Source: DAOPXV01 sp035352535
GTDB lineage: Bacteria; Muiribacteriota; UBA9980
Assembly (NCBI GenBank): GCA_964545075.1
Contig: CAZJFS010000022.1
Span: 1 to 40,597, forward strand
Length of the DNA stretch: 40,597 bases
Reading direction: 5' to 3'
Both the position numbers and the translations under genes were made by a program. The notes under the pieces were generated by a model that searched no databases, was not told where the DNA came from, and worked only from the letters and a program-made list of their open reading frames with translations. Below are positions 9,333 to 17,302 of the stretch, piece by piece (the stretch's first letter is position 1; each line of letters starts with the position of its first letter).

Positions 9333-10628
9333 TTGGAATACATATCGATAAGGGACATAGGAAAATATGAAGGGCAAAAGGTCATCATAAAAGGCTGGTT
9401 ATATAATAAAAGGCACAAGGGAAAACTCGTTTTCCTGGTGGTCAGGGACGGTTCTCAAATGTGTCAGGCCACGATATTTAAAGGCAACGTTTCAGAAGAG
9501 GTCTTCGAGGCCTGCGCCCAGAAGCTTTCGCAGGAGTCTTCAATCATGGTCGAAGGCACGGTAAAAGCGGATGCTCGCGCGCCTCTCGGCTTCGAGATCG
9601 ACGTGACGGACGTCAAGATCGTCCAGATCGCCGAAGAATACCCTATTCAGCTAAAGGAGCATGGCATAGACTTTTTGATGACGAAACGTCATCTTTGGCT
9701 CAGATCCTCAAAGCAATGGGCATTAATGATGGTCAGGAACGAGCTTTTAAAAGCGACGCGGGATTTTTATTACGATAACGGCTTCACGTGCATAGACGCA
9801 CCCATATTCACTCCATCGGCATGCGAAGGAACGACGAATCTTTTCGAAGTATCATATTTTGAAGATAAAGCTTATCTATCGCAATCCGGCCAGCTATACA
9901 TGGAAGCCGCAGCCATGGCTTTCGGAAAGGTCTACTGCCTCGGCCCGACGTTTCGCTCGGAAAAATCCAAAACGCGCCGCCATCTAACGGAGTTCTGGAT
10001 GATAGAGCCCGAAGTGGCGTTTGCGACGTTAGACGACATGATGGTTCTCGCCGAAAATTACGTTTCATACATAGTGCAGCGCATAGTTAAGAACTGCCGG
10101 CAGCATCTCGAAATACTCGAACGCGACATAACGAAACTTGAAAATATTAAAGCGCCTTTCTACAGGCTCTCTTATGACGACGCAGTTAAAATGCTCAAGG
10201 AAAAAGGCATTAATTTCGAATACGGCACCGATCTCGGCGCTCCGGATGAAACGGCAATATCCGAATCATACGACAAGCCGGTGTTCATACACAGATATCC
10301 AGTAGGCTGCAAAGCCTTTTACATGAAACCCGATCCGGCCAATCCCACCGTGGCGCTCTGCGCCGATCTCATCGCCCCCGAGGGATACGGTGAAATAATC
10401 GGCGGAAGCGAACGCTCAGCCGATCTGGAATTCCTCAAAAAAAGGATCGAAGAGCACAAACTGCCGCTTGAAATATTCGACTGGTATCTCGACCTCAGAA
10501 GATACGGATCGGTTCCCCATTCCGGGTTCGGCCTCGGCATTGAAAGAACTCTTTCGTGGATCTGCAAGGTCCAGCACGTTCGCGAATGTATTCCATTTCC
10601 AAGGCTCATGGAAAGAATATACCCGTAA
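9333..10628 (+). CDS. asnS: Asparaginyl-tRNA synthetase
   Basis: Class II aminoacyl-tRNA synthetase that charges tRNA-Asn with asparagine in the cytoplasm. An N-terminal OB-fold anticodon-binding domain (residues about 16-100) precedes the catalytic core. Motif 2 is at about 207-227 (FRSEKSKTRRHLTEFW, then MIEPE); motif 3 is GFGLGIER at about 398-405, and the chain ends IPFPRLMERIYP. The EFWMIEPE and IPFPR signatures favour AsnRS over AspRS. The TTG start gives 431 residues, a normal length for this family, and agrees with the promoter and Shine-Dalgarno just upstream; starting at 9225 would add 36 residues with no counterpart in the fold. It is divergent from the giant lipoprotein gene, and I see no clear terminator after it. 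Confidence 0.93.
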   Translation: MEYISIRDIGKYEGQKVIIKGWLYNKRHKGKLVFLVVRDGSQMCQATIFKGNVSEEVFEACAQKLSQESSIMVEGTVKADARAPLGFEIDVTDVKIVQIAEEYPIQLKEHGIDFLMTKRHLWLRSSKQWALMMVRNELLKATRDFYYDNGFTCIDAPIFTPSACEGTTNLFEVSYFEDKAYLSQSGQLYMEAAAMAFGKVYCLGPTFRSEKSKTRRHLTEFWMIEPEVAFATLDDMMVLAENYVSYIVQRIVKNCRQHLEILERDITKLENIKAPFYRLSYDDAVKMLKEKGINFEYGTDLGAPDETAISESYDKPVFIHRYPVGCKAFYMKPDPANPTVALCADLIAPEGYGEIIGGSERSADLEFLKKRIEEHKLPLEIFDWYLDLRRYGSVPHSGFGLGIERTLSWICKVQHVRECIPFPRLMERIYP

Positions 10629-10891
10629 GCGTTTTCCGACCTGGATAGGCGATCAATCAAATTTTAACGGACGGCGCGAACCGGGCCGCGAACGTAAAGT
10701 CGAGAGCAGGGAGTCATGGATTTTCTCGACACGCTAATTTTTAATGATAGGGATAGCGTTCCGATGATTAAAAAGCCATTTAGCTCTCAATTCATCACTC
10801 TTAACTCTCAACTTTGCATAACGAAACAACGCAAAGTTTAATCGAAAAAACGTTTGTCATGCAATATTTTAATTCATACGGAGGGTACATC
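10629..10891 (+). other. Intergenic region with a hairpin and short CTCTCAA repeats
   Basis: No convincing gene. Around 10780-10815 the CT-rich words ctctcaa and actctta recur. An inverted repeat follows, aactttgc (10810-10817) with gcaaagtt (10831-10838), 13-base loop and no T-run, so it looks more like an operator or leader structure than a terminator. A GGAGGG ribosome-binding site lies at 10880-10885. Confidence 0.4.
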
Positions 10892-11209
10892 GTGAAATTG
10901 GATTTCAACAGGCTCTTTCAAATAATGACTATAATAATAATGGCATACATCATATTAGTGCTCAACACGATCTATCAGGGCAAATTATCGCTCGCTCAAA
11001 CTTCCGCGACAGGCCCTGAAATACCTGCTTTCCCGCTGAAAATAACCAATCTTGAGCAATTCAGCCCGAAGTTCGTTTCATCTTTTTCCGTAAATAAAGA
11101 GAATGAATTCGTGGTCGTTGACAGCCAGAACAGGACGATAATGTTCTATGAAATAGTTTGGAACGGTCCGACGGCTTCGCTTCAGGTTAAAGCGCACACC
11201 AGCTTTTAG
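10892..11209 (+). CDS. Small membrane-anchored protein, unknown function
   Basis: The GTG at 10892 is preferred because GGAGGG lies six bases before it; the ATG at 10859 in the same frame has no such site. The 105-residue product starts MKLDFNRLF, then one hydrophobic helix at about residues 9-26 (IMTIIIMAYIILVL), then an exported polar domain with mixed beta-type sequence (FVSSFSVNKENEFVVVDSQN). No lipobox is present. I do not recognise the family. It sits 16 bases before an exported propeller protein, so the two are probably co-transcribed and may act together outside the inner membrane. Confidence 0.7.
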   Translation: MKLDFNRLFQIMTIIIMAYIILVLNTIYQGKLSLAQTSATGPEIPAFPLKITNLEQFSPKFVSSFSVNKENEFVVVDSQNRTIMFYEIVWNGPTASLQVKAHTSF

Positions 11210-11225
11210 GCGGTTATTTCAAGTT

Positions 11226-12266
11226 ATGTCAAAAAAAACTGCAATCTCAATTTTAAAACTATCGTATTCAGCCATGATCTTCATCGCGGCCGCGCTTCTC
11301 CTATCGCAACCCCGAACATCCTGCGCTTTTGAAGCGCATCATGACATTCGAAATTACGTTTTCGAGATATTCGGCACCGACAGGGGATTGCCGTCCGATT
11401 TCGTCACCGCGGTAACGCCGGTTCCAGGTGACAGCTCATCGGTTCTGGTCGGAACATGGAACGGCATAGTCACGTTCGACGGCCTTATTTTTCATGACTT
11501 CGCCAAATCCACGCGCATAGAGGGCGAATCCCCCAAAAACGTAACATCCCTTTATTATGACGCCAAAGGCGATCTCTGGATCGGCACTATGTTCTATGAG
11601 AATGCCGGACTGTTTAAATTTTCAAACGGACAGTTCACGAGGTATTCGGTCGCGGACGGCCTGCCGTCCAATAACGTCACGTGCATCGCCGGAGGCCCCG
11701 ACGCTCTTTTTTTGGGCACGTGGGGCGGCGGCCTGGTTTCCTGTGAAGGCGATAAATTCAATATCATCAACAAATCAAAAGGACTTTCCGATAACATGAT
11801 AAGTTCGGTGGCCTACGATCCGAACTCTCGCGTGCTCTGGGCTGGCACCAAATATTCGGGCGCCAATTCTATAAGAGACTCCAAAATCGAGATAATGGAC
11901 GATCATACGTCGCAGCTTATCAACAACAACGTGCATATGATAGCGATCGACTCGGCCCAGAACACGGTTTATTTTGGAACATCAGGCGGCTATTCGAAAT
12001 ATAACGGCGCAACATGGCAGAACACCATTAAAGGGCGCGGCAGCATAGAAAGCAATTTCGTGCGCGCGATTTACTTTTACAAGTCAACAATTTACTTCGC
12101 AACCGACAACGGTTTGTCGATAAATTCTGAAGGGAACTGTTTCAACATGAATTTCAACGACAGCGTAAATTTCAAACAATGTCAGATCAATTCGATCTAT
12201 GTTGACGGCAGTGCCATATATTTAGGAACCGATAGGGGGTTGTATAAAATTGGCAGAAGAAACTAG
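11226..12266 (+). CDS. Exported ligand-binding-type beta-propeller (two-component regulator propeller repeats)
   Basis: Signal peptide MSKKTAISILKLSYSAMIFI... with likely cleavage after SCA (residue 34). The mature part consists of repeats of the type seen in the sensor domains of hybrid two-component systems: TDRGLPSDFVTAV, GTWNGIVTF, DLWIGTM, DGLPSNNVTCI, LFLGTWGGGL, KGLSDNMISSV, VLWAGTK, VYFGTSGG, IYFATDNGLS and IYLGTDRGLYKI. That is about six or seven blades, so a complete stand-alone propeller. Unlike the classical sensors it carries no transmembrane helix, kinase or output domain after the propeller. The start lacks a strong Shine-Dalgarno. The next gene overlaps its 3' end by 17 bases. 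Confidence 0.85.
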   Translation: MSKKTAISILKLSYSAMIFIAAALLLSQPRTSCAFEAHHDIRNYVFEIFGTDRGLPSDFVTAVTPVPGDSSSVLVGTWNGIVTFDGLIFHDFAKSTRIEGESPKNVTSLYYDAKGDLWIGTMFYENAGLFKFSNGQFTRYSVADGLPSNNVTCIAGGPDALFLGTWGGGLVSCEGDKFNIINKSKGLSDNMISSVAYDPNSRVLWAGTKYSGANSIRDSKIEIMDDHTSQLINNNVHMIAIDSAQNTVYFGTSGGYSKYNGATWQNTIKGRGSIESNFVRAIYFYKSTIYFATDNGLSINSEGNCFNMNFNDSVNFKQCQINSIYVDGSAIYLGTDRGLYKIGRRN

Positions 12267-12831
12267 ATCGGCTTTCGTTCCTTCCTCACGCAAGGAATCG
12301 CCTAAAAGCTTAAATGTTATGAAAAAACCAAAAGAAGAACTTGGCGTGGTCATCATATGCGAGATGTTTAAAATAGTCGGAGACGTCCATCTGACCGAAA
12401 ACACAAGGCTTTCCGATATGCTCAACATGGACACAAGCAAAAAGGACTTCGTCCCCGTCACTAACGCGCGCGTTTACTCGATCAATGACGATAAGCTTCT
12501 TTACACAAAAGAATTCATGCTCGTCAACCGCCAATACGTTTTGACGGTCTTCGTCGAAGAAAGCTCGCTCAAACAGATCAAGGAAATAATAAAAGTCGGC
12601 CATTCGCTTATATCGATGAAGCAATACGACGACGCCATTGTTGAAGCGAAAAGGGCCATCTCCATCAATTCGAGCGACCCTGACGCGCATTTCATGTTAG
12701 GAATCGCATACGCCAAAAAAAGCATGCTCTCGGAAGCTTACGAAGAATTTAAATTATCGTCCGCATTCGCTCCGAAAAATTCAGAGATCGAACATCGCGC
12801 CGTAGAAATGATGTCGCGCATAAGACTTTGA
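12250..12831 (+). CDS. Unknown N-terminal domain fused to TPR repeats
   Basis: A TTG start at 12250 is chosen because AGGGGG (12234-12239) precedes it by ten bases and the overlap with the upstream gene implies coupling; an ATG at 12319 is the alternative and would remove 23 mostly polar residues. The product has 193 residues and no signal peptide. Residues about 30-100 form a small domain (ICEMFKIVGDVHL, SDMLNM, DFVPVTNARVYSI) that resembles small uncharacterised domains in Firmicutes proteins (possibly DUF6812-like; from memory only). Residues about 115-190 hold roughly two TPR units (GHSLISMKQYDDAIVEAKRA and DAHFMLGIAYAKKSMLSEAY). Cytoplasmic by sequence. It may read or scaffold something for its two exported neighbours, which is inference. 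Confidence 0.75.
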   Translation: MAEETRSAFVPSSRKESPKSLNVMKKPKEELGVVIICEMFKIVGDVHLTENTRLSDMLNMDTSKKDFVPVTNARVYSINDDKLLYTKEFMLVNRQYVLTVFVEESSLKQIKEIIKVGHSLISMKQYDDAIVEAKRAISINSSDPDAHFMLGIAYAKKSMLSEAYEEFKLSSAFAPKNSEIEHRAVEMMSRIRL

Positions 12832-12853
12832 GCATGGGGAAAAACTAAAACGC

Positions 12854-13486
12854 TCAATTGCCGCCGCCAATAATTTTTTCAAGGCCGGCAAGATAATTTC
12901 GGCATGCCGCGTAATTTTCAGGCGTCGCATAATACGGAGCGAAACCGGATTTATGCGACTGCATAATTTTTTTCACATGAGCCGCAAGGGCCCTGTCGAA
13001 TACGCCTATGAATTCATCCGAACACAGCGCGGAAATATCGCCGGACGCCGAAAGCTCTTCGCAAGGGTTGTGTTCGATCCATCCAGAAAGCTTCATCCGG
13101 CGCGGCTCCAAAGCCGAGGTCAAAAGTATTTTTTCGTCATACCGTTGCGTCATAAGCTCCGGCGAAAACAATCCCGCGCGGCCCGGAAATATAAAAAAAC
13201 TTGCATACACGGAAAAATTTTTATTGGCATAAACCGCAAGAATTACGCGTTCGTTCTTTTCTCCGAGATATATCCCCAAAAAATCAAAACCACGCGCCAA
13301 AAGTCGGTTCTCAAATTCGGGAATACCGGAGATATTAACGCACGACTCTTTTTCAAGGCCTTGAAGCAGCGTATCGTGGATTTCATAATATTCTTCGATC
13401 TTGGTTTTTCTGGTTTTCTTCAAACGCATGGCGCTATAAAACGCGAGAATTAAAGCGAACGAAAAGAACAAAAAATAATTTAACAT
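12854..13486 (-). CDS. Single-pass membrane-anchored protein, unknown function
   Basis: The 210-residue product has an N-terminal hydrophobic segment (LNYFLFFSFALILAFYSAM, about residues 2-20) followed by basic RLKKTRKTK, which places the rest in the cytoplasm. The remainder is soluble, with aromatic strands such as FDFLGIYLG, VILAVYANK and ASFFIFPG. I recognise no family. AAAAAGG precedes the ATG by seven bases, and the gene starts 13 bases after the stop of the GNAT gene, so the two form a minus-strand operon. It converges with the TPR gene ending at 12831, leaving only 22 bases and no clear terminator. Confidence 0.75.
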   Translation of the reverse strand: MLNYFLFFSFALILAFYSAMRLKKTRKTKIEEYYEIHDTLLQGLEKESCVNISGIPEFENRLLARGFDFLGIYLGEKNERVILAVYANKNFSVYASFFIFPGRAGLFSPELMTQRYDEKILLTSALEPRRMKLSGWIEHNPCEELSASGDISALCSDEFIGVFDRALAAHVKKIMQSHKSGFAPYYATPENYAACRNYLAGLEKIIGGGN

Positions 13487-13499
13487 AGCGCGACCTTTT

Positions 13500-14048
13500 T
13501 CATAAGCTTTTTTTCATGATAAGCCGGTGATTGCCGGCGCCATAAAAATCCCTGAAATTTTCACATATCTGATATCCGTTTTTTTTGTAAAAAGAGACGG
13601 CCCGTAAATTTTCTCCTGAAACTGAAAGATCTATGCTCTTAATAGCGAATGAAGACGAAAGCTCGCGTTCGGATGCCCGAAGCAATTCGGAGGCAAGGCC
13701 CGTGCCCCTCACCGAAGCAATCGCATAAAAGCCGAAAAGATGAGCGTGACTTTTATCCTCGAAGGAACTTATAAATTCCGCCGCGCCGAGAAGCCATTCG
13801 GAATCGGCCGCTGCCGGAATATCCCATTCTATCTTTTCAAGAACGCGGCATTCTTTTTTTCCCGGCGCTTGATATTCTCCGGGAGTTTCGCTACATCTTT
13901 CAAGGCTGAATAGCTTCCCGTAATGAGCCAACGGTTGAAGAGAGTATGCGTTTATACCCGATTCACCCATTATAATGGATTCCAGCCTTTCAAAACAAGG
14001 CATTCTTAAGGCTGATATATGAAAATTTTCCATGACCGCGATATACAT
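13500..14048 (-). CDS. GNAT-family N-acetyltransferase
   Basis: The C-terminal half carries the GNAT acetyl-CoA signature: a strand HAHLFGFYAIASV, the pyrophosphate loop VRGTGLAS (R-x-x-G-x-A at about residues 114-119), helix ELLRASEREL, then motif B LSVSGENLRAVSFYKKNGY. The N-terminal 90 residues are the variable acceptor-binding side. Length (182) is typical of a single GNAT domain, and no signal peptide is present. AAAGG lies about nine bases before the ATG. The substrate cannot be told from sequence; the partner downstream is an unknown membrane protein. Confidence 0.88.
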   Translation of the reverse strand: MYIAVMENFHISALRMPCFERLESIIMGESGINAYSLQPLAHYGKLFSLERCSETPGEYQAPGKKECRVLEKIEWDIPAAADSEWLLGAAEFISSFEDKSHAHLFGFYAIASVRGTGLASELLRASERELSSSFAIKSIDLSVSGENLRAVSFYKKNGYQICENFRDFYGAGNHRLIMKKSL

Positions 14049-14090
14049 TTTAATTGACCTTTAAATAAAAAAGTGATATAATTCAAATTT

Positions 14091-14130
14091 AATTAATTCA
14101 ATTAATTTTAACATAAAATCCCATTATAAA
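14091..14130. promoter_or_regulatory. AT-rich divergent control region with palindrome
   Basis: Between the divergent GNAT and lipoprotein genes. A perfect interrupted palindrome, AATTAATT-C-AATTAATT (14091-14107), lies next to a TATAAA (14125-14130) that could be the -10 element for the plus-strand gene, with only a weak -35. Promoter assignment is tentative. Confidence 0.35.
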
Positions 14131-14154
14131 GCAATTTTTTTTGTAGAGGTTCAA

Positions 14155-14715
14155 ATGACAATGAAGAGAACTATAATATTTTTCCTGTTCGCAAGTTTTT
14201 TATCCGTAATAGCCGTTTCATGCATCAACACAAAATCCCCGGACGTCAAGGTCGTATTCTTTTTGACCATGATAAAATCCGGAAACTTCTCGGACGCTAA
14301 AAGCTATATCGAAGCCGAACCATTTACTAAATCCGTCAGCAAAAAGGTTTTAAATCTTCCTAATGAAGCCATAATCGCGATACTGAAAAATTCGGACATG
14401 TCTCCGCTTATAACTGCCGATTTTCAGGCTACCGACGAGGTTAAAATGAAGCAATTACGCGCCTCCATGGAAGCGACTATGCAAAAAGACCCTAACAGGA
14501 TCACGGAACTGACTCTGCGGGAAATGTCGGCTCACATTCAAAGCAAGGACATCGATGTGGTAGCTCAACAGTTCAACGAAGAAACGGGAGAGATCCACAT
14601 TAAGTTCTCGGAAGCCGAAAGGCATCCCGAAGTAATAATATTTAATATTGCCAAGAAGAACAGCGACTGGCTTATAACGGGAATGCAGGAAGTCGTAAGC
14701 GGATGGCTGTTCTGA
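14155..14715 (+). CDS. Lipoprotein with NTF2-like/DUF4878-like domain
   Basis: Signal MTMKRTIIFFLFASFLSVIAVSC with a lipobox ending AVSC (Cys23). The mature 160 residues read like a small alpha+beta cone fold: an N-terminal helix VVFFLTMIKSGNFSDAKSYI, helical middle, then strands VVAQQFNEETGEIHIKF, EVIIFNIAKK and DWLITGMQEV. This is the pattern of DUF4878-type putative lipoproteins, whose function is unknown. AGAGG lies five bases before the ATG at 14155; a second ATG at 14161 is possible. Cysteine synthase follows 30 bases later and may share the transcript. Confidence 0.8.
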   Translation: MTMKRTIIFFLFASFLSVIAVSCINTKSPDVKVVFFLTMIKSGNFSDAKSYIEAEPFTKSVSKKVLNLPNEAIIAILKNSDMSPLITADFQATDEVKMKQLRASMEATMQKDPNRITELTLREMSAHIQSKDIDVVAQQFNEETGEIHIKFSEAERHPEVIIFNIAKKNSDWLITGMQEVVSGWLF

Positions 14716-14745
14716 TCCTCAACCGATAAAAAGGAGCGTTCAACG

Positions 14746-15675
14746 ATGAATAAAATTGCCCCGATATTATCAAGAATTGGAAATACTCCAATTATCAGGA
14801 TCTTTTCAGCTGACGCTTCGGAAGATCTCAAACGCAGAAATATTTTCGCTAAAATTGAATCGGTAAATCCAGGTTATTCGGTCAAGGACAGAATCGCTTA
14901 CGCCATGATACAGCAGGCTATATCTTCAAAATTAATCACGGATGAAACCGTGGTAATCGAACCGACCTCGGGAAACACCGGCATAGGCCTCGCGCTGGTC
15001 TGCGCGGCGCTTAAACTCAAGCTCAAGCTGACCATGCCCGAAACAATGTCGATAGAGCGCAGGCGCATGCTCAAACATCTCGGCGCAGAGATAATTCTCA
15101 CCGAAGGCGCGAAGGGAATGAAAGGCGCCATAGAAATGGCCTCGAATATAAAAGCTGAAAACGCGTCCCACTTCATGCCTCAGCAGTTTGAAAATCCAGC
15201 CAATCCCGAGATACACCGCCGGACGACCGCCGTGGAATTTTTAAATTTCATGTTTCAAACAGGCATAAAGCCCGACGCGCTTGTATTCGGCGTGGGAACG
15301 GGCGGCACCCTTACCGGCGTTTCGGAGGTTGTATCCAGATATTTTCCTGAAACGCTTATTTGCGCGGTGGAACCTGAATCTTCGCCGGTACTCTCCGGCG
15401 GTCAGCCGGGTCCTCACAAAATACAGGGAATCGGAGCCGGCTTCATCCCAAAAATCTTGAATACCGCTATAATAAAAAGGATCGTAAAAGTTTCAAGCGA
15501 ACAGGCGTTTGAATCCTGCAAAAAACTTTCGTCCGTTGAAGGCATTCTTGCCGGAATCTCATCCGGCGCAGCCGCTTTCGCCGCAAAAGAGGTCGCCCTT
15601 TCGCTTCCTCCGGGCTCGAACGTTTTCACGCTGTTTCCCGATACAGCCGAAAGATATCTTTCAATGCTCGAATAA
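14746..15675 (+). CDS. cysK: Cysteine synthase (O-acetylserine sulfhydrylase)
   Basis: PLP enzyme of fold type II that makes cysteine from O-acetylserine and sulfide. The 309-residue chain has the Schiff-base lysine in NPGYSVKDR (Lys47), the substrate loop EPTSGNTGIGLA (72-83), the MSIERRRMLKHLGAE block (101-115), FENPANPEIH, the phosphate-binding GTGGTLTG (184-191), and SSGAA near the end for the PLP ring nitrogen. All catalytic elements are present and the length is typical; no CBS regulatory domain, so it is CysK-like rather than cystathionine beta-synthase. AAGGAG precedes the ATG by nine bases. Confidence 0.95.
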   Translation: MNKIAPILSRIGNTPIIRIFSADASEDLKRRNIFAKIESVNPGYSVKDRIAYAMIQQAISSKLITDETVVIEPTSGNTGIGLALVCAALKLKLKLTMPETMSIERRRMLKHLGAEIILTEGAKGMKGAIEMASNIKAENASHFMPQQFENPANPEIHRRTTAVEFLNFMFQTGIKPDALVFGVGTGGTLTGVSEVVSRYFPETLICAVEPESSPVLSGGQPGPHKIQGIGAGFIPKILNTAIIKRIVKVSSEQAFESCKKLSSVEGILAGISSGAAAFAAKEVALSLPPGSNVFTLFPDTAERYLSMLE

Positions 15676-15727
15676 ATTTCAGACCATGAAAAACGCTGCA
15701 TGTAACCCAAAAGGAGAGGTCGCTATC

Positions 15728-17302
15728 ATGAAATTTAATTTTTTTATAAACAAAAAACGCATCATTGGTTATCTTTTATTTTCAATTTTATTTTTATTTA
15801 TTATAACGGCGTCTTCCCGGCCGGTCCTCGCGCACGATGAGGCCGCATCGGGCGAGGTCGCTATCAAAATACTTCACACCAACGACACGCACGCTCACGT
15901 CGACAGCCATGAAGTGGGCTACGGCAAGGACACCGAGGAGGTCGGCGGATTCCCTCGCATAATAAGTTTCGTAAAATCGGTGCGCGAAAAGAATACTAAC
16001 GTTCTTCTTCTGTCGGCCGGAGACGTGTTTCAGGGCACTCTTTATTTTAATTTTTTCAAAGGCCTTGCGGATTATGAATTCATGAACATGGCCGGATACG
16101 ACGTAGCCTGCTTCGGTAATCACGAATTCGACGAAAGCCCCGCCTGGCTTTTAAAGGCCATCGAAAAACTTAACTGTGAAAAAGTAAACTGCAACGTCGT
16201 TTTTGGAAAAAGTTATCCGGACGCTTCAAAAAAAGTTAAACCGTACGTAATAAAAGAGGTTAATGGATTAAAAATAGCCATAATAGGCGTTATAACGCAG
16301 AATCTTTTCTCGCTGGTCAGCTCAAAAAATCTTACGGATATCGAGCTCATAAATCCCGTCGAGGCCATCGCGCCTATCGTTAAAGAACTGCGCCCGAAAG
16401 TCGACATGATACTGGTCCTTTCGCACATGGGTCTCAAGGAGGATCTGGAACTTGCGGAACTCGTCGCCGACATAGACCTTATAATCGGCGGACATTCCCA
16501 TTCGCTTCTGGTATCCCCCGTCGTTTTAAGAACATCTCGCGGCCAGCAGGTCGTCATCAATCAGGCTTACGAGAAAGACGAATTCGTAGGCGAAGTAAAC
16601 ATGGCGTTTTCGCGTGAAACTAAAAAATGGCGCCTTGTGGACGGGAAGCTCAACAGAATGGATAAAAATATTCCAAAAGACAAAAAAGCCTCCGAAATGA
16701 TCGAAGAATACAAAAAAAAGATCGATGGCGAAGTTAAGTCCGTCATCGGAGAAAATTTAAAGCCTCTCATCGGCGATAAGGACTCCGTGCGCGCCGGTGA
16801 AACCAACCTGGGCAACCTCGTCGCCGATTCGCTTAAAAACCACGCGGGCACCGACATCGGCATCATAAACGGCGGAAGCCTTCGAAACAGCATAAACCCC
16901 GGGCCGATAACCATCGAACAGTGCATCAACGTTTTCCCTTTCAGTAATCTAGTATCCAAACTCACGATGAAGGGAAATATTTTAAGAAGCGCATTTGAAC
17001 TTATAGCCAAAAAAAGGCAGTCCGGAACTTTTGGCGGTTTTCTTCACGTCTCGAAAGGAATGAAGGTAGCTTACAAGGAGGGGAAACTTATCGAACTCTC
17101 TCTTAACGGCCAGCCCATAAACGATAACACGCTCTACACTGTCGCCATGAGTGATTTCACGGCTTCCGGCGGCGACGGCTTCAATATGTTCGCTACCGTG
17201 GCCGACCGTTTCACCGATGGAGTGAAGGTATGCGACGCCATAATAGAACTCATTAAACGTTTGAAAAAAATAGATATGGATACGGAAGGAAGGATAAAAT
17301 GA
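15728..17302 (+). CDS. 5'-nucleotidase / UshA-family metallophosphoesterase, exported (paralogue 1)
   Basis: The ATG at 15728 follows AAGGAGAGG (15711-15719); the longer ORF overlaps cysK and is not used. Signal peptide to about VLA (residue 35). The N-terminal metallophosphoesterase domain has the dimetal motifs LHTNDTHAH (Asp53, His55), SAGDVFQGT, FGNHEFD, LSHMG and IIGGHSH. The C-terminal 5_nucleotid_C domain has ETNLGNLVADSLK, IINGGSLRNSI and YTVAMSDFTASGGDGF, the substrate-binding region. The 524 residues match UshA and periplasmic nucleotidases, which hydrolyse nucleoside 5'-phosphates, nucleotide sugars or 2',3'-cyclic nucleotides; the exact substrate is not decided by sequence. Its TGA overlaps the ATG of the next gene. 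Confidence 0.92.
   Translation: MKFNFFINKKRIIGYLLFSILFLFIITASSRPVLAHDEAASGEVAIKILHTNDTHAHVDSHEVGYGKDTEEVGGFPRIISFVKSVREKNTNVLLLSAGDVFQGTLYFNFFKGLADYEFMNMAGYDVACFGNHEFDESPAWLLKAIEKLNCEKVNCNVVFGKSYPDASKKVKPYVIKEVNGLKIAIIGVITQNLFSLVSSKNLTDIELINPVEAIAPIVKELRPKVDMILVLSHMGLKEDLELAELVADIDLIIGGHSHSLLVSPVVLRTSRGQQVVINQAYEKDEFVGEVNMAFSRETKKWRLVDGKLNRMDKNIPKDKKASEMIEEYKKKIDGEVKSVIGENLKPLIGDKDSVRAGETNLGNLVADSLKNHAGTDIGIINGGSLRNSINPGPITIEQCINVFPFSNLVSKLTMKGNILRSAFELIAKKRQSGTFGGFLHVSKGMKVAYKEGKLIELSLNGQPINDNTLYTVAMSDFTASGGDGFNMFATVADRFTDGVKVCDAIIELIKRLKKIDMDTEGRIK

Noticed and set aside
14885..14900. Altered PLP-lysine motif in cysteine synthase (NPGYSVKDR instead of NPGGSVKDR)
   Set aside because: The changed position is variable in the family (for example a Phe in E. 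coli CysK) and all catalytic residues are intact.
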